A DNA stretch of 64,000 nt from Halalkalibacter oceani (GTDB lineage: Bacteria > Bacillota > Bacilli > Bacillales > Bacillaceae_D), in contig NZ_JAMBOS010000002.1 of assembly GCF_023715705.1 (NCBI RefSeq), forward strand, positions 248,001 through 312,000. The letters run 5' to 3'. Of the stretch, positions 47,580 to 54,857 are shown piece by piece (the stretch's first letter is position 1; every line of letters begins with the position of its first letter). The notes under the pieces are model-generated. The model was not told the origin of the DNA, did no database searches, and worked only from the letters and a program-made list of their open reading frames with translations. Made by a program: the position numbers and the translations under genes.

Positions 47580-47939
47580 ATGGCGTCAATATTAATTGTG
47601 GATGATGCAGCATTTATGCGGATGATGATTAAGGATATTTTATCAAAAAATGGTTTTGAAGTTGTCGGTGAAGCAGCAAACGGCGCTGAAGCTGTTGAGA
47701 AGTATAAGGAATTAAATCCTGATCTCGTCACGATGGATATTACGATGCCTGAAATGGACGGCATTCAGGCTCTTAAAGAAATTAAGCAGATTGATGGCGG
47801 AGCGAAAGTCATCATGTGTTCCGCGATGGGACAGCAATCAATGGTTATCGATGCGATTCAGTCAGGCGCGAAAGACTTCATCGTCAAACCATTCCAAGCC
47901 GACCGCGTCCTAGAAGCGATCAAAAAAGTATTAAGCTAG
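47580..47939 (+). CDS. cheY: chemotaxis response regulator CheY
   Basis: A 119-residue receiver nearly identical in pattern to Bacillus subtilis CheY: acidic DD at 8-9, phosphoacceptor Asp53 (VTMDITMPEMDG), switch residues in MCSAMGQQSMVIDAIQ and Lys in FIVKPFQADRVLEAI. ATG follows GAGGTGG. Last of cheA-W-Y. Confidence 0.96.
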   Translation: MASILIVDDAAFMRMMIKDILSKNGFEVVGEAANGAEAVEKYKELNPDLVTMDITMPEMDGIQALKEIKQIDGGAKVIMCSAMGQQSMVIDAIQSGAKDFIVKPFQADRVLEAIKKVLS

Positions 47940-48008
47940 ACCCAGGGTGCTTTTCCCTTTTGAGGATGGTCGAAGCAATGAGCGAAGTCGCTACATGTTT
48001 TGAAAGCT

Positions 48009-48036
48009 TAGAGAAGAGCGGGGTTCTCTTCTCTAG
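48009..48036. repeat. AGCGGGGT-loop hairpin in the cheY-MBL gap
   Basis: TTAGAGAAGAG pairs with CTCTTCTCTAG around CGGGGT. The hairpin core and the sequence after it (GAACGAA) recur at 53936-53990. The 313-base gap (47940-48252) otherwise shows only a weak CTGCATGC/GCGTGCAG inverted pair and no supportable gene. Confidence 0.5.
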
Positions 48037-48252
48037 GCGAGTAGCGAACGAAGCCATTGCTATACCCCAGCGGATGAAGGCAGCCCCTCTGCATGCCGCG
48101 TGCAGGAGAAACTGTTGCCGGCATCGGAGGAAGGGCGTTTTTCAGCGTTTATATGTTATACTATCCATGGCAGGAAAAAGGTCGGATGTTTTCTTGCCGG
48201 GAAATATGAAATGGTCCCCATTTGCTAATAAACTGGCAGGTGGGGTTTTGCT

Positions 48253-49140
48253 GTGAAAGGAAAAAAAGAGATGAATAAGTACAAATGGACTATAACTGGA
48301 ATTTTACTAAGCCTGCTTTTTATTTGTGCCGGCTGCTTTCCCGAGCAGCAGATGGCTTCCCCCACCCCGCCTCCTGTGGCGGAGGGGGATTTAATTGTCA
48401 CCTTTTTTGACGTCGGGCAAGGGGACGCGACACTGTTTCAAACGGAAGAGGCGACGATTTTGATTGACGCCGGGCGGCACGATCGGGAAGAGGTCGTCTC
48501 TTTGCTTGAGGGCAGAGGGGTGGAACGGATTGATTTGTTTATTGCGACCCACCCTCACGCTGATCATATCGGCCAGGCTGATCAAGTATTAGATGCGTTT
48601 CCGGTGGAAGAAGTATGGATGTCGGGTGACAGTCACACGACGAAGACATTTGAGCGGATGGTAGAAGCTCTTGAAGCTTCCGGAGCAGACTACTATGAGC
48701 CGCGTGCCGGTGAGGAGTTTGAAGTTGGTCCGCTGCTGCTTGAGGTGCTGCATCCGGAAGAACTGACCGGTGACCTGAATAACGGCTCGATCGCCGTTAA
48801 GCTTCATTTTGGCGAAGTTTCATTTTTAATGATGGGAGATGCGGAAGCAGAGGCGGAGGAAGAGATCATCGCGCGCTCAGCTCATTTGCAGTCGACCATT
48901 TTACGGCTAGGGCATCATGGCTCTTCGACTTCCACGACGCCGGCTTTCCTGGAAGCAGTGAATCCTGAAGCTGGGATCTATTCAGCAGGTAGAGATAATG
49001 AATACGGGCATCCGCATTCTGAAGTTGTCGAGCTTTTTAAAGAAAAGGCTATTCCTTTGTTCGGAACGGATCAGCATGGGCAGATCATTGTCGAGACCGA
49101 TGGAACTTCTTATGAAATAATCTTGGAGCATGGCGAATAG
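48253..49140 (+). CDS. secreted ComEC-like MBL-fold hydrolase (probable lipoprotein)
   Basis: A 295-residue exported metallo-beta-lactamase-fold protein related to the C-terminal domain of ComEC. A signal sequence ends ICAGC, a plausible lipobox with an atypical Cys at -3, followed by a Pro-rich linker. The metal site is THPHADHIGQ, with GDAEAEAEEE, LGHHGSSTSTTP and YGHPHSE downstream. GTG 48253 follows AGGTGGGG; ATG 48271 is an alternative. It lies directly ahead of a DUF3006 gene. Substrate unknown; nuclease or phosphodiesterase is likely by family. Confidence 0.85.
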   Translation: MKGKKEMNKYKWTITGILLSLLFICAGCFPEQQMASPTPPPVAEGDLIVTFFDVGQGDATLFQTEEATILIDAGRHDREEVVSLLEGRGVERIDLFIATHPHADHIGQADQVLDAFPVEEVWMSGDSHTTKTFERMVEALEASGADYYEPRAGEEFEVGPLLLEVLHPEELTGDLNNGSIAVKLHFGEVSFLMMGDAEAEAEEEIIARSAHLQSTILRLGHHGSSTSTTPAFLEAVNPEAGIYSAGRDNEYGHPHSEVVELFKEKAIPLFGTDQHGQIIVETDGTSYEIILEHGE

Positions 49141-49158
49141 AGGAAAGAGGTGAACAGA

Positions 49159-49407
49159 GTGAAGGCCGTGATAGACAGGATGGTCGATCAGACCTTTGTC
49201 GTGCTGCTGGTCGGGTCAGAGGAGAAGGAAATGATCTTTCCGAAAGAGGCATTTTCGTTTCCGGTGAGGGAAGGACTCCATTTGGAAATTGAGCTTGCCG
49301 GCGACCAGCTGCTGAAGGCGGAAAAGGTTGACGCGCCAAAGAAGGCCGATCCGCTTGAGAGACTGAGAAAGCGTCAGCACAGCCGTTATAAACGAAACGG
49401 AAGGTAG
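49159..49407 (+). CDS. DUF3006 domain protein
   Basis: An 82-residue protein with the pattern KAVIDRMVDQTFVVLLVGSEE, then a basic C-terminal tail (RLRKRQHSRYKRNGR). The beta-rich N-terminal part fits DUF3006. GTG 49159 lies six bases after AGAGGTGA; an in-frame GTG at 49150 overlaps that site. It sits 18 bases after the MBL gene. Function unknown; the basic tail could bind nucleic acid. Confidence 0.8.
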   Translation: MKAVIDRMVDQTFVVLLVGSEEKEMIFPKEAFSFPVREGLHLEIELAGDQLLKAEKVDAPKKADPLERLRKRQHSRYKRNGR

Positions 49408-49415
49408 GGGAACGG

Positions 49416-50072
49416 ATGAAAAAACAATTTGCTGTTATTGGACTGGGCCGCTTTGGAAGCAGTGTTTGCAAAGAGCTCTACAAATTAGGCCATGAAGTGT
49501 TGGCGATCGATTCGCGAGAAGAAAAAGTCAACGACATTACACCCCATTCCACTCATAGTGTGATCGCCAATGGGACGGATGAAAAAGCGCTTCAGTCATT
49601 GGGCATCCGCAATTTTGATTATGTGATTGTGGCGATTGGTGATGATATTCAATCAAGCATTCTTTGTACATTGCTATTAAAAGAACTGGGTGTCGAAAAA
49701 GTATGGGTCAAAGCACAAAACTATTATCATCAGCGTGTATTGGAAAAGATCGGCGCTGACCGTATTGTTCATCCGGAGCAAGATATGGGCATCCGCATCG
49801 CCCAGCATATCATTTCGGAAAAAATCGTAGACTACATCGAGCTTTCTCCTGATTATAGTATCGTTGAACTGATTGCGACAGATAAGGTTTCCAGTAAGTC
49901 ACTTGTTGAGTTGAATATTCGGGCGCTGTACGGCTGCACGATTCTTGGGATAAAACGAGGAGATGATATTAATATTGCTCCGACTCCGACGGATCAAATC
50001 CAGCAGGGGGATATTCTCATCGTGATCGGACATAAAAACGACCTGAAACGGTTTGAGGACGAAGGAATGTAG
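49416..50072 (+). CDS. ktrA: Ktr/Trk-type potassium channel gating protein (KtrA-like)
   Basis: Cytoplasmic RCK subunit that gates KtrB-type K+ channels. The 218-residue protein has an RCK_N Rossmann domain (FAVIGLGRFGSSVCKEL, residues about 4-20, NAD/ATP binding) and an RCK_C domain (about 135-218) of the type that binds cyclic di-AMP in relatives. Starts eight bases after DUF3006. No ktrB gene is in the window. It could be KtrA or KtrC. Confidence 0.9.
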   Translation: MKKQFAVIGLGRFGSSVCKELYKLGHEVLAIDSREEKVNDITPHSTHSVIANGTDEKALQSLGIRNFDYVIVAIGDDIQSSILCTLLLKELGVEKVWVKAQNYYHQRVLEKIGADRIVHPEQDMGIRIAQHIISEKIVDYIELSPDYSIVELIATDKVSSKSLVELNIRALYGCTILGIKRGDDINIAPTPTDQIQQGDILIVIGHKNDLKRFEDEGM

Positions 50073-50209
50073 GTTTATGACGGCACGATCAAATGATAAT
50101 CATCATAAGATGCTGAAGTGAGGTTCTCTCTATAAACAACAAAAGCAACGTGATAATGATGAAAATAAGGGTAAATAGTAAGGAGAAGATGTGCAAGGAG
50201 GAAGTAAGA

Positions 50210-50422
50210 ATGGAAGAGTACTTTCCATTACAAGATTGGATAGAGAGAAACCAATTGCTCAGATTAACAATTATTCGACCAAAAATAGGAAGGCAAACGT
50301 TGCATGTGAGATTGATTTCTTATGATAAGAATAAACAGTCTTTATTGTTTTATGATGATGATCGCAAGGAAGTCATTCATATCGTGCAGAATGAAATTGA
50401 CCAAATAGAGGCTGAGGATTAA
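50210..50422 (+). CDS. small hypothetical protein
   Basis: A 70-residue protein, MEEYFPLQDWIERNQLLRL at its start and VIHIVQNEIDQIEAED at its end, with alternating strands suggesting a small beta barrel. ATG 50210 lies eight bases after AAGGAGG, which makes it a convincing gene. Longer in-frame starts lack such a site. I do not recognise the family. Confidence 0.65.
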   Translation: MEEYFPLQDWIERNQLLRLTIIRPKIGRQTLHVRLISYDKNKQSLLFYDDDRKEVIHIVQNEIDQIEAED

Positions 50423-50435
50423 CTTCCCGCAACAA

Positions 50436-50473
50436 AGGCTGGGCAAAAGGTTGTTTACCTTTTGCCCAGCCTC
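50436..50473. terminator. GGCTGGG-family bidirectional terminator
   Basis: AGGCTGGGCAAAAGGT pairs with ACCTTTTGCCCAGCCT exactly over 15-16 bp, between convergent genes. Confidence 0.9.
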
Positions 50474-50475
50474 TC

Positions 50476-51720
50476 TTAATGAAGCGTGACTTTGATCAGT
50501 CGCAGCCTGCGATTTTCCGTTTCCTCGACGTGTAAGGAAAGATGCTCATAGGTAAATTGATCCCCCTTTGCAGGAATCCGCTGAAATTCCTCCACGATCC
50601 AGCCTCCCAACGTATAATAGGACGTATTCGGCAGTTCAACGTTCATCAGCCGCGCGAAATCATCAAGTGAGTAATCGGCATGGAAAAGATACGTCTGTGG
50701 ATCTAGCTGCTTCACAAGCTTGATCGTTTCATCATGCTCGTCCCATATTTCCCCGACAATTTCTTCGAGAATATCCTCAAGGGTCACGAGCCCTGACGTT
50801 CCGCCAAATTCATCGATCACAATCGCCATATGAATTTTATTTTTTTGCAGCTCCGGTAACAGAGCTGAAATTTTCATCGATTCCACAACGAGTAAAGGCT
50901 CCCTGATCAACGAGGGAATATCGACATTGCTGTCTTGAATATAGGCGGTGAGAAAGTCCCGCTCGGACAAAATGCCAATAATATGATCAATCGTACCGTC
51001 ATAAACAGGTAAACGTGAAAAGCGTTCCCGGAAGAAGATCTCTTTAATTTCCTCCGCCGATTGATTGAGATTGATCGCCGTAATATCCATTCTCGGTTTT
51101 AAAATTTCCCCGACAAGAATATCATCGAAATCTAAAGAACGGTGGACAAGCTCTTTCTCATTTTCATTTAAGACACCTTCATCTTCACTCATCTGCACCA
51201 TTACTTTTAATTCTTCCTCTGTAATAGAAGGAGTAGCCTGTTTATTTCGAATAAGCAGGGAGACAGCCTTTCTTAGCTGAAGAAACACCCAGGTGACAGG
51301 AGTTAAAATCGTAATCAGAATCATAAGAATCCCGGAAACGCGTAATGAAAATGGTTCCGCGAATTCTTTGGCAAAGGATTTTGGCATAATTTCGCCAAAG
51401 ATGAGCACGAGAATCGTGACGACAAATGTACTGACAAATACGCCGGTGCTCGGACCGAAGAGATCCGTCGCCAGCTGTGCGGATATGGTCGCCGCGGCAA
51501 TATTAACGAGATTATTGCCGACGAGAATAGTTGATAACGCTTTATCGAAATTCTCTATAATGTAGAGCGCTTTTTTCGCGCCAGGGCGATTCTCATCAGC
51601 GTAGCTTTTTAAACGGATTTTATTGGCGCTTGAAAAAGCAGTTTCAACCGAGGAGAAAAAAGCCGACAGGATTAATAAAATGAAAAACAGGGTGATCATA
51701 CTTAACGGTATTTCGTCCAA
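50476..51720 (-). CDS. CNNM/CBS-domain transporter-like protein (hemolysin C family)
   Basis: A 414-residue membrane protein: a DUF21/CNNM domain with three or four helices (residues about 1-190), a CBS pair (about 200-325), and a C-terminal CorC_HlyC domain. Relatives move or sense Mg2+ or Co2+. The minus-strand TTG start lies behind TTGGAGTG. Bacillus has several paralogues, so a specific name is not justified. Confidence 0.9.
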   Translation of the reverse strand: MDEIPLSMITLFFILLILSAFFSSVETAFSSANKIRLKSYADENRPGAKKALYIIENFDKALSTILVGNNLVNIAAATISAQLATDLFGPSTGVFVSTFVVTILVLIFGEIMPKSFAKEFAEPFSLRVSGILMILITILTPVTWVFLQLRKAVSLLIRNKQATPSITEEELKVMVQMSEDEGVLNENEKELVHRSLDFDDILVGEILKPRMDITAINLNQSAEEIKEIFFRERFSRLPVYDGTIDHIIGILSERDFLTAYIQDSNVDIPSLIREPLLVVESMKISALLPELQKNKIHMAIVIDEFGGTSGLVTLEDILEEIVGEIWDEHDETIKLVKQLDPQTYLFHADYSLDDFARLMNVELPNTSYYTLGGWIVEEFQRIPAKGDQFTYEHLSLHVEETENRRLRLIKVTLH

Positions 51721-51964
51721 ACAATATCACACTCCAAGAGGTTTTATTGTTTATTATAACGTAAACCTCATTCAATCGTTACTGTTATGATGTCCGTATG
51801 ATGAAAAATTACTAGACATTTGGTTATGTCTTTTGAACAGCGCATATTCCCGTAGCAGTGAGCTGTGAGGAAAGCGATAGAAATGAGTAAGGAACAAAGC
51901 AATGTTTCGCGATATGATCTCGTGGGTATTTATCAAGTAAAGAAAACGCTGAGGAGGGATTAGG

Positions 51965-52264
51965 ATGAATAACCAGTTCGCGATGGATAATAATGTGATG
52001 AAGCAGCTGCAGATCATCAGAAGCCTGCAAAGACGTTCAGAAGCAACGGTTCAGTCCTTATACGCACAGGCGATCCTTGAATACTCGCTCTATCACGACA
52101 AGAAGAAGAGACTGCTTGAGGAGATTGACCAAGCATTAGAAGCAAATGACCGTGAACAATTTCTGCGATATTCGAAACAGTACAAACAGTTGGTCGATGA
52201 TCATCGCAAAGGAAAAACCGTCGTTGAAAACGGATTTGAACTCCATTTAACTTTTGAGACATGA
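51965..52264 (+). CDS. IDEAL-domain protein
   Basis: A 99-residue soluble protein with a helical N-terminal part and the IDEAL-type segment LLEEIDQALEANDREQFLRY (residues about 57-76). Such domains occur in small bacillus proteins, often at a C-terminus, and may mediate protein contacts. ATG 51965 follows GAGGAGGG. Function unknown. Confidence 0.75.
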   Translation: MNNQFAMDNNVMKQLQIIRSLQRRSEATVQSLYAQAILEYSLYHDKKKRLLEEIDQALEANDREQFLRYSKQYKQLVDDHRKGKTVVENGFELHLTFET

Positions 52265-52327
52265 AACAGATTTAATTAGGGAAATGAAAAGAAGAGCACC
52301 AATAAAATCGTAAATGAGGTGAAACTG

Positions 52328-52468
52328 ATGTGGACACTGTTAATTATTTTATTGATTCTCTGGTTACTGGGATTCAGCTTTGAGGTAGCAGGCAATCTGA
52401 TCCATTTGCTGCTGGTTGTTGCCTTAATTGTACTAATCATCCGCCTCGTAACCGGGAGAAGAGTTTAG
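52328..52468 (+). CDS. lmo0937-family small membrane protein
   Basis: A 46-residue protein, MWTLLIILLILWLLGFSFEV at its start, with two hydrophobic helices around GNLIHLL and a basic end (TGRRV). It matches the DUF5670/lmo0937 family pattern. ATG 52328 lies behind GAGGTGAA. Such genes are often stress-linked in Listeria; the orphan sigma-B-type gene 0.7 kb away is suggestive only. Confidence 0.85.
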   Translation: MWTLLIILLILWLLGFSFEVAGNLIHLLLVVALIVLIIRLVTGRRV

Positions 52469-52482
52469 CAGGAGGAAAATGA

Positions 52483-52522
52483 AACAGCAGCACAAACCAA
52501 TGTCTTGGTTTGTGCTGCTGTT
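52483..52522 (+). terminator. terminator after lmo0937-family gene
   Basis: AACAGCAGCACAAACCAA pairs perfectly with its complement at 52505-52522 around TGTC, followed by a T-rich stretch. Confidence 0.9.
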
Positions 52523-52703
52523 GTTTCTCGTAGTAGGGAGGGAAGGTCGAACAGCCACTCAGATCATTTAAAAGCCGTTATGCAGTCAGAGCAACTTAGC
52601 GAAGACGATTTCAGGAGCAAAAGGATGCACGAAATAGATACTACTAACCGCAAGAAGTAATCTGCGATATCCCGCCTCTTCCAGTCAGTTCTTCTATCAA
52701 AAT

Positions 52704-52880
52704 TTACGTTAAAAGGTTGTAAGCGTTTTGAAAAATAGGCTCGCCTTTAACATAATGTAAAAACAAATAATGAAGAGCTTCTTCCTCCGACTGAAAGTGT
52801 TGCCGAACTTCATCATAGGCAGAGGCTAAAAACGGGTCGAGAGCAAGCAGTTTTTTCATGCGCTCCGGATGAAAGCTCAT
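52704..52880 (-). CDS. 58-residue hypothetical protein
   Basis: A minus-strand frame reading MSFHPERMKKLLALDPFLAS through to a C-terminal GEPIFQNAYNLLT. It is acidic and helical with aromatic residues. The ATG lies 10 bases after AAAGGAGG, a strong site, and the codon pattern resembles the neighbours, so it is probably real. I do not recognise the family. It reads divergently from the sigma factor gene. Confidence 0.6.
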   Translation of the reverse strand: MSFHPERMKKLLALDPFLASAYDEVRQHFQSEEEALHYLFLHYVKGEPIFQNAYNLLT

Positions 52881-53140
52881 GTGGGGCCAGCCTCCTTTCC
52901 GTTCGTTCGCTTTATTATATGGCAGGTGAAGAGAATGGTTCGAAAATGTTGTATAATAAAAGCAAGCTAGATTTTACCACTTAATCGCCTGAAGAAGAAA
53001 CCATCCTGACGGGGAAAGCAGCCTATCGAAACGATCGCAAAAGGAATGAACTGTTGATTACGCTATGTGGGGTAGAGGAGCGTAAAACAGATAGAAACGC
53101 TTCTCTTCTCTTGCCATAGGTAAAAAGATGGAGGAAGAAG

Positions 53141-53878
53141 GTGATTTCATTGATTACTGTAGTGAAACAGGAACACCAGCTTGAGGGTAATGCTATCAAT
53201 GAAGAGCGGATCGAGGATCTGCTAAGAAAGTATGAACATCTTGTATGGAAATATGCTCACCGATACACACTCCACCCCCAGATGAATGAAGATTTGATTC
53301 AGGTAGGAATGATTGGTTTATTACTGGCGATTAAACGGTATCAATATGATCGCGGACGATCTTTTGAAGCTTTTGCCATCCCGACGATTATTGGAGAAAT
53401 AAAACGGTATTTACGGGATCAGACTTGGAGTGTTCATGTGCCACGGCGGATAAAAGAAACAGGGCCGCGTATTCACAAAAAGATGGATGAATTGACGAGC
53501 ATACTCCAACGGGTACCGGAAGTGACCGAGGTGGCCGAGGCGCTGCAGGTCAGTGAACGGGAAGTGAAGGAGTGTCAGCAGGCGTGGCAGTCGTACCAAT
53601 CGGTTTCCCTGTTTAAGCAGGTTCATCGTGATGACGAGGAGCTGACATTGCTTGATGTCATCCCGATGGTTGAAAATGAATTTGAGCAAATCCATCACTC
53701 CCTCGCTCTGACAGAAATGCTGAGCGGATTGACGGAAAAAGAAAAGCAGATAATTTTTTTAACCGTGATGGACGGTTTTTCGCAAAAGCAGGCGGCGGAG
53801 AAGCTCGGTCTTTCCCAAATGCAAGTATCGCGTTTAAAACGAAAAGCGCTTGATAATTTAAAATGCTGTGTCAGCTAA
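53141..53878 (+). CDS. sigma-B/F/G-type RNA polymerase sigma factor
   Basis: A 245-residue sigma-70 family member of the SigB/SigF group. Region 2 runs KYEHLVWKYAHRY to DLIQVGMIGLLLAIKRY...FEAFAIPTIIGEIKRYLRD; region 3 follows; region 4 is GLTEKEKQIIFLTVMDGFSQKQAAEKLGLSQMQVSRLKRKAL. GTG 53141 lies six bases after GGAGG. No rsbV, rsbW or spoIIAA/AB-type partner gene is adjacent, and a hairpin closes the unit. It could be this organism's general stress factor or an extra paralogue. Confidence 0.9.
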   Translation: MISLITVVKQEHQLEGNAINEERIEDLLRKYEHLVWKYAHRYTLHPQMNEDLIQVGMIGLLLAIKRYQYDRGRSFEAFAIPTIIGEIKRYLRDQTWSVHVPRRIKETGPRIHKKMDELTSILQRVPEVTEVAEALQVSEREVKECQQAWQSYQSVSLFKQVHRDDEELTLLDVIPMVENEFEQIHHSLALTEMLSGLTEKEKQIIFLTVMDGFSQKQAAEKLGLSQMQVSRLKRKALDNLKCCVS

Positions 53879-53935
53879 AAAACTGTACTCGAGGTTAAAA
53901 TAGAGCCCGGATTGGGACAAGAGCGAATGAAAGTG

Positions 53936-53975
53936 CGGAGCAAAGAGAGGAGCGGGGTCTTTTCTCTTTGCTCCG
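53936..53975 (+). terminator. terminator after sigma factor gene, AGCGGGGT-loop hairpin
   Basis: CGGAGCAAAGAGA pairs perfectly with TCTCTTTGCTCCG around a GAGCGGGGTCTTT loop. The loop core and flanks resemble 48009-48036. No long T run follows. Confidence 0.65.
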
Positions 53976-54045
53976 TACGGAACGAAACGGAGAACCACGT
54001 AATTTCCAGGCTTATAAAGAAAAGAAAGCGATTGCAAAAATAACA

Positions 54046-54106
54046 TTGACAAAAGTCAGAACATTTCGTATAATAATCCTAATACCTTCCGACCGACTAG
54101 TCAGTC
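54046..54106 (+). promoter_or_regulatory. consensus promoter and palindromic operator for tetR-mutAB operon
   Basis: TTGACA (54046-54051) and TATAAT (54069-54074) are spaced by exactly 17 bases, a perfect sigma-A promoter. Downstream, GACCGACTAGTCAGTC (54091-54106) is a near-perfect 16-bp palindrome with one mismatched pair, well placed as a TetR operator in the initial transcribed region. Confidence 0.85.
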
Positions 54107-54148
54107 TGCGGGTATCTGCTTTACGTGAAAGGAGATATAGAGATAAAA

Positions 54149-54781
54149 ATGAAGAAAAAGCCTACAAAAGAGAGAATTATAGAAACAGCATTACGACTTT
54201 TTGAAGAAAACGGGTTTCACGCCGTAACCGTTGATCGGATCGTGCAGGAAAGCGAAACATCAAAGGGGGGATTTTATCATAATTTTAAGTCGAAGGATGA
54301 ACTTCTCTACACGGTCCATGATTCCTTTATCACATACATTCTTGATAAAGCCGAGGATGCGTATAACCGGTTTTCGACACCGGCCGAGCGGCTTTATGAA
54401 ACGGTCAGATCATTTGTTATGATGTTTGATCTGTACCGCCCGCATGTGACAGTTTTTTACCAGGAATCGCTCTATTTAAGCAAGGAGTATTTCGAAACGA
54501 TTAAACGCAAGCGCGACCGCTACAAAGAAAAAATGTTTCGCGTCGTCAACGAAGGAATCACCTGTGGAGAATTTAGAAAGGAAATTCCCGTGCCGATTAC
54601 TTCAATGGCGATTTTCGGGATGACGAACTGGACGTATAAGTGGTACAAAGAAACGGGCCAGTATTCGATTGAAGAAATCGCCGATATTTATGCGGATCTG
54701 ATTATGCATGCTGTGATGACAAAGGAAGCGCTGGCAAAGCCGGAATATGCTAGATTCTTTCTGACAAATAAGCTAGGCTAA
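54149..54781 (+). CDS. TetR-family transcription regulator
   Basis: A 210-residue repressor-type protein. The N-terminal helix-turn-helix covers TKERIIETALRLFEENGFHA and DRIVQESETSKGGFYHNFKSKDELL; the C-terminal half is a TetR ligand-binding domain with many aromatics (TNWTYKWYKETG). ATG 54149 follows AAAGGAGAT. It probably represses its own promoter and the carboxylase-mutase genes behind it, responding to an acyl-CoA; that is inference from position. Confidence 0.88.
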   Translation: MKKKPTKERIIETALRLFEENGFHAVTVDRIVQESETSKGGFYHNFKSKDELLYTVHDSFITYILDKAEDAYNRFSTPAERLYETVRSFVMMFDLYRPHVTVFYQESLYLSKEYFETIKRKRDRYKEKMFRVVNEGITCGEFRKEIPVPITSMAIFGMTNWTYKWYKETGQYSIEEIADIYADLIMHAVMTKEALAKPEYARFFLTNKLG

Positions 54782-54857
54782 GAGACCCTTCATTTGGAGA
54801 GATGTAGGCTTGGATGGGAGAAGAGAAACCTTTACATAACAAAAGGTGGTGTAAAGA

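Noticed and set aside
47816-48256. 146-codon frame overlapping the end of cheY
   Set aside because: It uses another frame of cheY and reads through a hairpin; no binding site and no protein-like composition.
52580-52660. Short frame starting MQSEQLSEDDF
   Set aside because: Only 26 codons, no ribosome binding site.
53045-53075. Possible sigma-B promoter ahead of the sigma gene
   Set aside because: Only a loose match to GTTTAA-N12-15-GGGTAT; not strong enough to list as a feature.
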